Shown here piece by piece: positions 1 through 8,259 of a DNA stretch of 64,000 nucleotides. The DNA is from Clostridia bacterium (GTDB taxonomy: Bacteria > Bacillota > Clostridia > Oscillospirales > RGIG8002), in contig JAFZQJ010000027.1 of assembly GCA_017620395.1 (NCBI GenBank), positions 18,331 to 82,330 on the forward strand. Direction: 5' to 3'. Each line of letters begins with the position of its first letter. Within the stretch, counting starts at the first letter, position 1. The translations under genes and the position numbers were made by a program. The notes beneath the pieces are model-generated. The model was not told where the DNA came from and did no database searches. It saw nothing but the letters and a program-made list of their open reading frames with translations.

Positions 1-1050
1 CGCATCGCCGTCGCGAGTCTCGACGGCAGGGTTAAGATCTACGACGCCGACGGCAGCTACCGCCGCACGCTCGTCACGTCGATGACGGAGCACAACGGAC
101 ACGTTTTCTCGATGAAGTTCTCACCGTCCGGCGAATACGTTTACGCCACGACCTACACCTTCCCGAAGGCGCTCCACCGCTGGAGCGTGGACGGAGAATC
201 CGGTCCCGCGTCCGTCGCCTACGACTGCGACTTTTTCTATAAGATAACCGACGGCGAGGCTACCGTTACCGGTTACCGTGGCAACGACAGAAACATCGTC
301 GTTCCGGAAACGCTCGGCGGCTGCCCCGTCACGGTGATAGGCGCCGCGGCGTTCGGCGGCATGGGCAACTACGCGAAAAACGTGAGCATAACGCTCCCGT
401 CGACTTTGAAGCGCATCGAAACGGAGGCGTTCCGCAACTGCTGGACGCTCCGCGAGCTTATCCTGCCCGAAGGACTTGAGTATATCGCCAAAGAGTCGAT
501 CCACGGCTGCAAGCAGCTTACGGAACTTGTCATTCCGGATTCCGTGACATTTATCGGCGAAGACGCCTTCGACTGGTGCCACGGATTGCGGAAACTCGTT
601 ATCGGCAGCGGTATGAAGACCGTTCCGTCCGGCATCTGCGGAAACGTCCGCGCGCTGAAAGAGGTTATCCTGCGCGAAGGTGTCGAACGCGTCGAATCGG
701 ACGCGTTCGGAACAGCTCCGCTGGAAAAACTGCGTTTCCCGTCGACAATGACGGACTGCGCGGACGATGCGTTCGCGAGCCGTAACGTCAAGGTTTACGG
801 CGCGCGCGGGAGCTACGCGGAGACCTTCTGCGCCGGGAACGCGGCCTGCGTTTTCAAAGAGCTTATCCGCGGCGACGTCGACGGCGACGGGCTGATAGGC
901 GTTACTGACGCTCTCGAAATGCTACGTATTTCACTGGGAATAAAAAGAACGGATATTGATACCGCTGAAAAAATGGATATGGACGCCGACGCGGCGCTGA
1001 CAGTCTCGGACGTGCTGTTGATAATGCGGGCGGCGGCGCATATACAGTAA
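1..1050 (+). CDS. Secreted dockerin protein with WD40-like end and BspA-type leucine-rich repeats (5' truncated)
   Basis: The reading frame is open from the first base, so the gene starts upstream of the window and about 349 C-terminal residues are visible. The first 80 or so resemble the end of the WD40-like propeller in the two large glucanase proteins at 8260 and 14620 (for example LDGRVKIYDADG here and LDGTVRVYSDCG there). Residues of roughly 90-270 are BspA/LRR_5-type repeats, with the recurring pattern of an aromatic, a Cys or Asn, then L-x-x-L-x-L/I-P. The C terminus is a type I dockerin with two Ca-binding loops (DVDGDGLIGVTDALEMLRIS and DMDADAALTVSDVLLIMRAA). By family knowledge it would be secreted and dock onto a scaffoldin cohesin. 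Whether it carries a GH16 module upstream cannot be seen. The stop is only 16 bases before def, with no terminator between. Confidence 0.85.
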   Translation, partial: RIAVASLDGRVKIYDADGSYRRTLVTSMTEHNGHVFSMKFSPSGEYVYATTYTFPKALHRWSVDGESGPASVAYDCDFFYKITDGEATVTGYRGNDRNIVVPETLGGCPVTVIGAAAFGGMGNYAKNVSITLPSTLKRIETEAFRNCWTLRELILPEGLEYIAKESIHGCKQLTELVIPDSVTFIGEDAFDWCHGLRKLVIGSGMKTVPSGICGNVRALKEVILREGVERVESDAFGTAPLEKLRFPSTMTDCADDAFASRNVKVYGARGSYAETFCAGNAACVFKELIRGDVDGDGLIGVTDALEMLRISLGIKRTDIDTAEKMDMDADAALTVSDVLLIMRAAAHIQ

Positions 1051-1066
1051 TTGAGAGGAAAGAAAA

Positions 1067-1549
1067 ATGGCTGTAAGACAAATAATAGAATTCGGGGACG
1101 AAACGCTTCGCAAGCGCGCACGCGAGGTCGACAAGATCGACGCGAGGATAGAAACGCTTGTGGTGGATATGAAAGAAACGATGGCGCTCGCCAACGGAGT
1201 CGGTCTTGCCGCTCCGCAGGTGGGGGTGCTTCGCCGCGTCGTTATCGTCGATCTTGAGGATATCGGCGTCGTTGAGCTGATAAACCCCGTAATTACCAAA
1301 AAATCGGGGCATCAGGAGGATATCGAGGGATGCCTTTCATATCCGGGCGAGTACGGCATTACCAACAGACCTATGAACGTGACCGTCGAGGCGATGAACC
1401 TCGCCGGCGAAAAGGTGAAGTATTCCGTCAGCGGTCTCTCGGCGAGGGCTGTGTGTCACGAGGTCGACCACCTCGACGGCAAGCTCTTTATAGATTGCGT
1501 CGTGCGTATGCTCGATCCGGACGAACTGAAGAGCGATAAAAAGGAGTAA
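1067..1549 (+). CDS. def: Peptide deformylase
   Basis: Removes the N-formyl group from the initiator methionine of new proteins in the cytoplasm, using a metal ion. The 160-residue length is normal. All three family motifs are present: GVGLAAPQ at about 44-51, EGCLSYPG around 87-94 (metal-binding Cys89), and HEVDHLDG at 131-138 (metal-binding His131 and His135, with catalytic Glu132). The ATG is preceded by a GAGAGGAAAG ribosome-binding site. It is the first gene of a tightly packed run with fmt, which encodes the enzyme adding the formyl group. There is no visible terminator or clear promoter between the dockerin gene and def, so read-through from upstream is possible. Confidence 0.97.
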   Translation: MAVRQIIEFGDETLRKRAREVDKIDARIETLVVDMKETMALANGVGLAAPQVGVLRRVVIVDLEDIGVVELINPVITKKSGHQEDIEGCLSYPGEYGITNRPMNVTVEAMNLAGEKVKYSVSGLSARAVCHEVDHLDGKLFIDCVVRMLDPDELKSDKKE

Positions 1550-1554
1550 TTCGT

Positions 1555-2472
1555 TTGAGAATCGTTTTTATGGGCACGCCGGACTTTGCCGCCGTTACCC
1601 TTAAAGAGCTTGTAGCCCGCGGCTTTGACGTCTGCGCTGTCATAACTCAGCCGGACAGAGTCAACGCACGCGGCAACAAGGTCGTTCCGGGCGCGGTAAA
1701 GACATACGCGGAAAGCGTAGGGCTTCCGGTATACCAGCCTATCTCGCTGCGCAACGGAGAAGGGGAGGAAATATTCAAAGAGTTTTCTCCCGACGTCGCC
1801 GTCGTCGCCGCCTACGGCAAGATCCTGCCGGCGTCGCTTCTGAAACTGCCGCGCCTCGGCTGCGTGAACGTCCACGCCTCGCTGCTCCCGAAATACAGGG
1901 GCGCGTCGCCCATACAGACCGCGATCGTCAACGGCGAAACGGTCACCGGGGTGACGATAATGCAGCTCGACGAAGGCATGGATACCGGCGATATGCTCGC
2001 CGTCCGCGAGGTTGAAATACCTCCCGAAATGACCGCCGGAGAGCTTTTCGACGCGCTTGCGCCGGTCGACGCGGAGCTTCTCGCGGAAACGCTGATAAAG
2101 CTCGACGCAGGTGAAATAATACCCGTGAAGCAGGACGGTAGCATAGCGACCTATGCGCCTATGATCTCGAAAGAAGCGGCGGTCATAGACTACGGCAAAA
2201 GCGCAAAAAGCGTCGTCGACCTGGTGCGCGGGCTCAATCCCAACCCGGTCGCGCGGACCGATATAAACGGCAGCAGACTCAAGGTATACAAAGCCGCCGT
2301 CGGCGAAAAGACCTCGCGTCCCGCCGGAGAGGCTTACGAAAAAGACGGTATGATCGCCGTCGCGTGCGGAGACGGCAGGGAAGTGTTCCTGACGGAGGTG
2401 CAGGGCGAGGGCGGAAAGCGCATGGATTCCGCCGCGTATCTGCGCGGCCATCCGATTTTTAACGGGGAGTGA
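1555..2472 (+). CDS. fmt: Methionyl-tRNA formyltransferase
   Basis: Transfers a formyl group from 10-formyltetrahydrofolate to Met-tRNA(fMet). The 305-residue protein starts MRIVFMGTPDFA, as is typical for Fmt, and contains the formyltransferase active-site signature around N105, H107 and D145 (NVHASLLPKYRGASPI, then QLDEGMDTGD). The start is TTG, chosen because it gives the conserved N terminus and has an AAAAAGGAG Shine-Dalgarno 9 bases upstream; no ATG or GTG fits as well. It lies 5 bases after def, the usual def-fmt pairing. The C-terminal third (about 205-305) is the tRNA-binding OB-like domain. Confidence 0.97.
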   Translation: MRIVFMGTPDFAAVTLKELVARGFDVCAVITQPDRVNARGNKVVPGAVKTYAESVGLPVYQPISLRNGEGEEIFKEFSPDVAVVAAYGKILPASLLKLPRLGCVNVHASLLPKYRGASPIQTAIVNGETVTGVTIMQLDEGMDTGDMLAVREVEIPPEMTAGELFDALAPVDAELLAETLIKLDAGEIIPVKQDGSIATYAPMISKEAAVIDYGKSAKSVVDLVRGLNPNPVARTDINGSRLKVYKAAVGEKTSRPAGEAYEKDGMIAVACGDGREVFLTEVQGEGGKRMDSAAYLRGHPIFNGE

Positions 2473-2476
2473 TCAT

Positions 2477-3178
2477 ATGGGTTGGTATATTGACAGTTGG
2501 TATTTCATTCTTGTTGTTCCGGCGCTGATATTCATGCTCATAACGCAGATAGTCGTCAAGTCGGCTATCAGCAAATACGGGCAGGTGCGCACCGCGAGAG
2601 GAATAACCGGCAGAGAAATGGCGGAGATGATCCTTTCCGCGAACGGCATCCTCGACGTTCGTATCGAACGCCTGCAGAGCAGCGACGGCGACCACTACGA
2701 TCCGAAGTCGAAGGCGATACGCCTGTCGGCGGACGTTTTTGACAAGAACTCGGTGACCGCCGTGGGCATCGCCGCGCACGAAGCGGGGCATGCCGTTCAG
2801 CACAATATCGGGTATTTCCCGCTGCGGATACGTAACTTCGTCATCCCGATAACGCAGTTTGTTTCGTGGCTGCCCGTACCGCTGCTTATAATCTCGGTCA
2901 TCGTTTCCAACGAAAACGCGAGTATGATACTTTTCAAGACCGCGTTCATCATACTGTTTGCCGGGTTGTTCGTGCAGCTTATCACTCTGCCGGTGGAGTT
3001 TGACGCTTCGCGCAGAGCGATGTCCGCGATCCGTTCGCATAACGTCCTTGCGGAAGCCGAAGCCGTCGGTGCCAGAAAGGTGCTGACCGCGGCCGCAATG
3101 ACCTACGTCGCGGCGTTTTTCGTAACGCTTATGAACATTATCCGTTTGCTGATGATATTCGGCAGGAGAAGCGACTGA
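2477..3178 (+). CDS. Membrane zinc metallopeptidase, YugP family
   Basis: A 233-residue membrane protein with one N-terminal transmembrane helix (about 8-30) and further helices at about 117-140 and 150-170. The zinc-peptidase motif HEAGH lies at 101-105. This arrangement matches the neutral zinc metallopeptidase_2 (YugP) family, whose substrates are poorly known. It starts 4 bases after fmt and its stop overlaps the start of rsmB (TGATG), so it belongs to the same operon. In Clostridia this gene is commonly found beside def-fmt-rsmB. The family assignment is secure; the physiological role is not. Confidence 0.9.
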   Translation: MGWYIDSWYFILVVPALIFMLITQIVVKSAISKYGQVRTARGITGREMAEMILSANGILDVRIERLQSSDGDHYDPKSKAIRLSADVFDKNSVTAVGIAAHEAGHAVQHNIGYFPLRIRNFVIPITQFVSWLPVPLLIISVIVSNENASMILFKTAFIILFAGLFVQLITLPVEFDASRRAMSAIRSHNVLAEAEAVGARKVLTAAAMTYVAAFFVTLMNIIRLLMIFGRRSD

Positions 3179-4482
3179 TGACCGATGCACGCGTCTGCGC
3201 CTATAAGGTGCTGAAAGCAGTTTCCGTGGGGGGCGCGTTCTCGCCCCGTGCGCTCGACGCCGAGATAAAGGCTGCTGAGCTTTCGGAGCAGGACGCGGCG
3301 CTTGCCGCCAATATCGTGTACGGAACGCTCGAGCGCGAGTCGCTGCTCGACGCGTATATAAAGCGCGAGCTGGCGCGGAAGGGTAAGCTCCGTCCGGAAA
3401 TCTCCGTTATACTGCGGCTTTCCGCGTATCAGATACTCTTCTGTGACAAGATACCGGCGTATTCGGCGATAAACGAGGGTGTAGAGCTCGCGAAATCGGT
3501 AGATTTCCATGCCGGCGGATTTGTCAACGCCGTGCTGCGGAATATCGACCGCCACCGCGGCGAAGGCGTTCTGCCGGACGCGAAAGCCGATCCGGTCGGA
3601 TACCTTTCGCTTCGCTATTCCGTAGAGAACTGGATAGCGGAGGAATGGATAAAGGAATACGGCTTCGCCGCCGCTGAAGCGATACTCGCCGCGTCGGAGG
3701 GCAGACCTCCGCTGACGATCAGAGCAAACACGCTGAAAACCGACGCCGAGCGCCTCGCGCCTTTGCTTGAAGCGGAAGGCGTGAAGACGGAAAAACACCC
3801 GCTCGTTCCCGATATGCTTACCGTTTCCGGAACCGGAAGCGTCGACGGACTCGCCGCCTACCGCGGCGGATTGTTTCACGTTCAGGACGCGGCGTCCGCG
3901 TTCTGCTGCGAAGTGCTCGGCGCGCGGCCGGGCGAGCGCGTTTACGACGTTTGCGCCGCGCCGGGAGGCAAGAGCTTCACGATCGCCGAGATGATGAAAA
4001 ACGAAGGCGAGCTTCGCTCGTTTGACATAAGCGAAAAGAAGGTCGGACTTATTCGCGAAGGCGCTGAACGCCTCGGGATAAGCATACTTACCGCCGCCGT
4101 CCGCGACGCATCGAAGGGCGCCCTGCCGGAAGCGGACAGAGTGCTCTGCGACGTGCCGTGCTCGGGGCTCGGCGTTATACGCAAGAAACCGGAGATCCGC
4201 CGCAAACGCGCCATGGACGTCGCGGCGCTGCCGAAGATACAGACCGCGATACTCGAAAACTCCGCCCGCTGCGTCCGCAAAGGCGGCACGCTCGTCTATT
4301 CCACCTGCACGCTGTTGCGTGCGGAGAACGAAGCGGTAGTCGAGGCGTTCATGGCGGAAAACGGCGGCTTTGCGCCGTTGCCGTTTGCAACTCCCGACGG
4401 GAGAGAGGATTGGCGCGTCACGCTTCGCCCCGACCTGAACGGTACGGACGGATTTTTCGTTGCGAGAATGGTAAAAATATGA
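3178..4482 (+). CDS. rsmB: 16S rRNA (cytosine-5)-methyltransferase RsmB
   Basis: Methylates C967 (E. coli numbering) of 16S rRNA using S-adenosylmethionine. The N-terminal 130 residues form the NusB-like RNA-binding domain typical of RsmB. This is followed by the Rossmann methyltransferase domain with the SAM loop CAAPGGKS, the DVPCSGLG motif carrying one catalytic Cys, and STCTLLRAENE carrying the second. The length of 434 is normal. The start overlaps the stop of the YugP-like gene and the stop overlaps the ATG of rlmN, so translation is likely coupled through this stretch. Confidence 0.96.
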   Translation: MTDARVCAYKVLKAVSVGGAFSPRALDAEIKAAELSEQDAALAANIVYGTLERESLLDAYIKRELARKGKLRPEISVILRLSAYQILFCDKIPAYSAINEGVELAKSVDFHAGGFVNAVLRNIDRHRGEGVLPDAKADPVGYLSLRYSVENWIAEEWIKEYGFAAAEAILAASEGRPPLTIRANTLKTDAERLAPLLEAEGVKTEKHPLVPDMLTVSGTGSVDGLAAYRGGLFHVQDAASAFCCEVLGARPGERVYDVCAAPGGKSFTIAEMMKNEGELRSFDISEKKVGLIREGAERLGISILTAAVRDASKGALPEADRVLCDVPCSGLGVIRKKPEIRRKRAMDVAALPKIQTAILENSARCVRKGGTLVYSTCTLLRAENEAVVEAFMAENGGFAPLPFATPDGREDWRVTLRPDLNGTDGFFVARMVKI

Positions 4483-5534
4483 CGGATATCAAATCTTTGA
4501 CATTTGACGAGCTTTCCGCGGCGCTTGCCGCCGAGGGCTGCGAAAGCTACCGGACGGAGCAGATTTTCCGCTGGCTTTACAAAGACAGAGTCGCTTCCTT
4601 CGCGGAGATGACGAATCTGTCCGCAAAGCTGCGCGAAAGGCTCGCGGAGCGATTCTTCATATCCGCTCCGGAAATCATCCGCTCACAGATCTCGTCCGAC
4701 GGTGAAACAGCGAAGCTGCTTTACGGACTTGCGGACGGCAACGCCGTCGAAACCGTGTTGATGAAGTATAAGCACGGCTGCACAGTCTGTATTTCCACTC
4801 AGGCGGGATGCCGTATGGGCTGCCGCTTCTGCGCGTCCACCAAGCGCGGATTGAAGCGGAACCTTTCTGTTTCGGAAATGCTTGACCAAATAATCTTTAC
4901 AGAGAGAGAATTGTGTGTTAAAATATCAAATATAGTAATGATGGGCACGGGCGAGCCGCTGGATAACTTCGATAACGTGATCAAGTTTATAGCGATGGCG
5001 ACCGACGAGCGATGCCTCGGGTTAAGTATAAGGGGTATATCGCTTTCGACGTGCGGGCTGGTCGAGCGCATAAAGCAGCTTCGGGAAATGCGGCTCGGGC
5101 TGACGCTCTCGCTGTCTCTTCACGCGCCGAACGACGAGATCCGTCGTCAGATAATGCCTGTTGCCGTGAAGTATGATATGAGCGGCCTGCTTGCGGAAGT
5201 GAAAGAATACGCGGACTACACGAAACGCCGCGTCGCGATCGAATACACACTAATAAAAGACCTGAACGATTCCGATGAAAATGCGAGAGAGCTCGCTTCA
5301 AGACTGCGCGGGATGATGGTCCACGTCAACCTCATACCGTTGAATCCGTCTGAGGAGTGCGAATGGAAGAGGCCGTCTCCGGCGCGGATAAACGCGTTTC
5401 TAAACGTGCTCGGGCGCGAGCATATCAGCGCGACTGTCAGACGCGAGCTCGGAACGGATATAGACGCCGCCTGCGGACAGCTCAGGCTGCGTTACGAAGA
5501 TGAAGAAAAGCGCACCGGCGCTCGAAAGGAGTGA
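4479..5534 (+). CDS. rlmN: 23S rRNA (adenine-2-C)-methyltransferase, radical SAM RlmN
   Basis: Methylates C2 of A2503 in 23S rRNA and of A37 in some tRNAs. The open frame extends further upstream inside rsmB, but the ATG at 4479, which overlaps the rsmB stop as ATGA, gives the normal N terminus and length (351 residues). The radical-SAM cluster motif CxxxCxxC is at about 111-118 (CRMGCRFC), followed by the GTGEPLDN SAM-binding motif. Near the C terminus DAACGQLR contains the conserved cysteine needed for resolving the methylated intermediate. The operon position between rsmB and the PP2C phosphatase gene is the standard Firmicutes order. Confidence 0.96.
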   Translation: MTDIKSLTFDELSAALAAEGCESYRTEQIFRWLYKDRVASFAEMTNLSAKLRERLAERFFISAPEIIRSQISSDGETAKLLYGLADGNAVETVLMKYKHGCTVCISTQAGCRMGCRFCASTKRGLKRNLSVSEMLDQIIFTERELCVKISNIVMMGTGEPLDNFDNVIKFIAMATDERCLGLSIRGISLSTCGLVERIKQLREMRLGLTLSLSLHAPNDEIRRQIMPVAVKYDMSGLLAEVKEYADYTKRRVAIEYTLIKDLNDSDENARELASRLRGMMVHVNLIPLNPSEECEWKRPSPARINAFLNVLGREHISATVRRELGTDIDAACGQLRLRYEDEEKRTGARKE

Positions 5535-5540
5535 TATGCC

Positions 5541-6269
5541 ATGCGGGTATACGGAGCAAGTGATATAGGGCTTGTCCGCAAAGAGAATCAGGACGCGTTC
5601 GTAATGGGCGAAAGGGACAATTTCGCTTACGCCGTTGTATGCGACGGTATGGGCGGCGCAAACGGCGGAGCCGTTGCGTCGGACATCGCCGCGGATATAG
5701 TCGCCAAGCGTATCTCCGTCGCGGGAAAGAATTCGGATCTGAAGTATGTGCTTCTTTCCGCTGTCGACGCCGCGAACATAGCGGTTTTTGAAAAATCGAA
5801 GGAGGTAGACTCCCTCGAAGGTATGGGCACCACGATAGTTGCGGCTGTCGTCCGTGACGGAACGCTCTATCTTGCGCACGCCGGCGATTCAAGGGCGTAT
5901 CTTTTTAACGGCACGGAGCTTGAACAAATCACCCGCGACCACTCGGTCGTGCAGGAACTGCTTGAAAGCGGCGATCTTACGCCGGATCAGGCGCAGACAT
6001 ATCCAAATAAAAATCTTATAACCCGGGCGCTCGGCGTTGCGCCGCTGCTTGACGCGGACTACACCGAATACTACCTGCCTAAAAACTATTCCATATTGCT
6101 TTGCACCGACGGAGTCACAAATCTGGTGGACGGCACGGAGCTTGCCGGCTTCATGGAAAAGCCGCCGGATGAAGCGGTCAAAGGTATAATCGATCTCGCC
6201 GTTGAGCGCGGCGGAACCGACAACGCCACCGCAGTCGTGATAAGCAGTGATTCAATGGAGGGTTGCTAA
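5541..6269 (+). CDS. prpC: PP2C-type protein phosphatase (PrpC/Stp)
   Basis: A 242-residue metal-dependent Ser/Thr phosphatase that by family knowledge reverses phosphorylation by the PASTA kinase encoded next to it. Visible PP2C motifs include SDIGLVRKENQD near the start, VCDGMGGANGG with the metal-binding Asp and Gly, HAGDSRAYL, and GTDNATAVV near the end. It starts 6 bases after rlmN with an AAAGGAG ribosome-binding site, and its stop codon directly abuts the ATG of the kinase gene. The protein has no membrane segment and should be cytoplasmic. Confidence 0.96.
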   Translation: MRVYGASDIGLVRKENQDAFVMGERDNFAYAVVCDGMGGANGGAVASDIAADIVAKRISVAGKNSDLKYVLLSAVDAANIAVFEKSKEVDSLEGMGTTIVAAVVRDGTLYLAHAGDSRAYLFNGTELEQITRDHSVVQELLESGDLTPDQAQTYPNKNLITRALGVAPLLDADYTEYYLPKNYSILLCTDGVTNLVDGTELAGFMEKPPDEAVKGIIDLAVERGGTDNATAVVISSDSMEGC

Positions 6270-8183
6270 ATGGACAAATACCTCGGAGTAAGATTAGACA
6301 ACAGATACGAGATCCGTGAGGTCATCGGCGTAGGCGGTATGGCTATCGTATACAAGGCGTACGACCGCTTCGCGGAGAGAAACGTGGCCGTTAAGATACT
6401 GAAGGATGAGTTCGCGGAGGACGAGGAGTTCCGCCGCCGCTTCAAGAACGAGTCCAGAGCTATAGCCATGTTCTCGCATCCGAATATCGTCAGCATATAC
6501 GACGTCGGTTCGGGTGACGGGCCTCAGTATATCGTGATGGAGTATATCAACGGCATAACGCTCCAGCAGTATATTGACGTCAAAAAGGTCCTCCCGCTGC
6601 ACGACGCCATCGCCATTATGGAACAGACGCTCAAGGGCATACAGCACGCGCATGAAAGGGGAGTCGTCCACCGCGACCTGAAGCCGCAGAATATAATGTT
6701 GCTCGAGGACGGCACCGTAAAGGTGACGGACTTCGGTATAGCGCGTATGGCGTCCGTTGACACAAAGACCATGAGCGAGATGGCGCTCGGTTCGGTCCAT
6801 TATATCAGCCCGGAGCAGGCGTCCGGCAATGAGACTGATTTCAAGGCGGATATCTATTCTCTCGGCGCGATATTCTACGTGCTCACGACGGGGAAGTACC
6901 CGTTTGACGGCGATACGCCGGTCTCGATCGCGCTGCAGCACGTCCAAAAGCAGCCGGACAACCCCAGGATGATCAACGACACCATCCCGATCGGCATCGA
7001 CCAGATCATAATGAAGGCGATGCAGAAGTCGCCGGATAAGAGATTTGCGTCCGCGGCGGATATGATAAAGGATATCCAGGCCGTGAAAAACGATCCCGAC
7101 GTCGTGTTTGATTACGACCTGACCGAGGAGGCCGCAAAGACGCGTTATTTCGGGAAGATTAAGCCGGATACCGATAAAAAAAGCTCAAAGACGCCGTCTT
7201 TTGTGCCTATACTGATCGCAATAACCGCAGTTCTCGTTATTGCGGCCGTGATCCTCGTCATTATGATCGCCTCTCGCGGAGGTGACAGCGCCGTCGTAAT
7301 ACCGGATTTCAAAGGAAAGTATTACAGCGACGTGGTCAACGATACGCAGTATACCAACAAGTTCGTATTCATAGAGCAGAATAAGGTCTGGAGCGACGAA
7401 TACGAAGAGGGGCAGATAATCTCCCAGCAGCCGAAGGACGGCACGGAGGTCAACACGGACGGTTACCGCATCTATCTTACCGTCAGCAAGGGCGTTCAGA
7501 AGGTCGAGGTACCGGACGTCGCGCAGCTTTCGTATCAGGCCGCAAAGGCGGAGATACAGAAAGCGAACCTGACCTGCGTCGAAGAGAAAAAATCGGACGA
7601 CGACGTGGCGGAAGGTCTTGTCATCGGAACCGATCCGAAGAAGGGGACGCCTGTCAAGGTCGGCGAAGAGATAACCGTTTACGTCAGCACGGGCCCGGCG
7701 GTAAGTCCCGTTGACGTCGTAAACGTCGTCGGACTTACCGAATCGGAAGCGGAGAAGAAGCTGAAGGACGCCGGACTCGATAAGGGCGTTGTAACTACCG
7801 CTGCCTCCGAAAAAGCCGCGGGCACGGTCATTGCGCAGAGCCCCGACAAGGGTACGCTCAATCAGGGCGACAAGGTCGATCTGACGATTTCGGACGGCAC
7901 GCTTGCCGTAAAGGAAGTCAAGTATACCTTTGAAGTGCCCGAGATATACAAGGATTACTCAAGCTTCAATGTCGACATCTACACCGTCAAGGAAAAGTCC
8001 GGCGAGAAGGAGTCCGTACTGCGCCTTGTGGACGTCAACTGCAGCTCGGACCGCGTTAAGAACGGTATCCAGGTCACGTTTACCGGCAACAGCGGAACAA
8101 AAGAGTGGGTGTTCAAGATAAACGAAGACGTCATAAAACAGGGCAAAGTCAATTTCGATAACGGTACCGTCAGCTTCAACTAA
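6270..8183 (+). CDS. prkC: PASTA-domain Ser/Thr protein kinase (PrkC/Stk1)
   Basis: A membrane receptor kinase that senses muropeptides or lipid II through extracellular PASTA domains and regulates cell wall metabolism, growth and, in spore formers, germination. The kinase domain (about 10-275) has the glycine loop GVGGMAIVYKA, Lys42 in VAVK, HRDLKPQN at about 134 and DFGIARM near 154. A single transmembrane helix lies at about 311-333. It is followed by three PASTA repeats (about 345-540), recognisable by VVIPDF, VEVPDV and VDVVNVVGL starts, and then a C-terminal region of about 95 residues that I do not recognise. It is the last gene of the operon and is followed by a terminator. Confidence 0.96.
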   Translation: MDKYLGVRLDNRYEIREVIGVGGMAIVYKAYDRFAERNVAVKILKDEFAEDEEFRRRFKNESRAIAMFSHPNIVSIYDVGSGDGPQYIVMEYINGITLQQYIDVKKVLPLHDAIAIMEQTLKGIQHAHERGVVHRDLKPQNIMLLEDGTVKVTDFGIARMASVDTKTMSEMALGSVHYISPEQASGNETDFKADIYSLGAIFYVLTTGKYPFDGDTPVSIALQHVQKQPDNPRMINDTIPIGIDQIIMKAMQKSPDKRFASAADMIKDIQAVKNDPDVVFDYDLTEEAAKTRYFGKIKPDTDKKSSKTPSFVPILIAITAVLVIAAVILVIMIASRGGDSAVVIPDFKGKYYSDVVNDTQYTNKFVFIEQNKVWSDEYEEGQIISQQPKDGTEVNTDGYRIYLTVSKGVQKVEVPDVAQLSYQAAKAEIQKANLTCVEEKKSDDDVAEGLVIGTDPKKGTPVKVGEEITVYVSTGPAVSPVDVVNVVGLTESEAEKKLKDAGLDKGVVTTAASEKAAGTVIAQSPDKGTLNQGDKVDLTISDGTLAVKEVKYTFEVPEIYKDYSSFNVDIYTVKEKSGEKESVLRLVDVNCSSDRVKNGIQVTFTGNSGTKEWVFKINEDVIKQGKVNFDNGTVSFN

Positions 8184-8191
8184 GGGCTGTT

Positions 8192-8226
8192 CCGGCGTGC
8201 GCCCGAAAAGGACGCGCGCCGGTTTT
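8192..8226 (+). terminator. Rho-independent terminator after prkC
   Basis: A GC-rich inverted repeat (CCGGCGTGCG pairing with CGCGCGCCGG, one wobble pair, loop around 8202-8212) is followed by TTTT. It lies 8 bases after the kinase stop and closes the def-to-prkC operon. Confidence 0.75.
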
Positions 8227-8259
8227 GATTCTGAATAACTGTCACACGGGAGGTCAATT

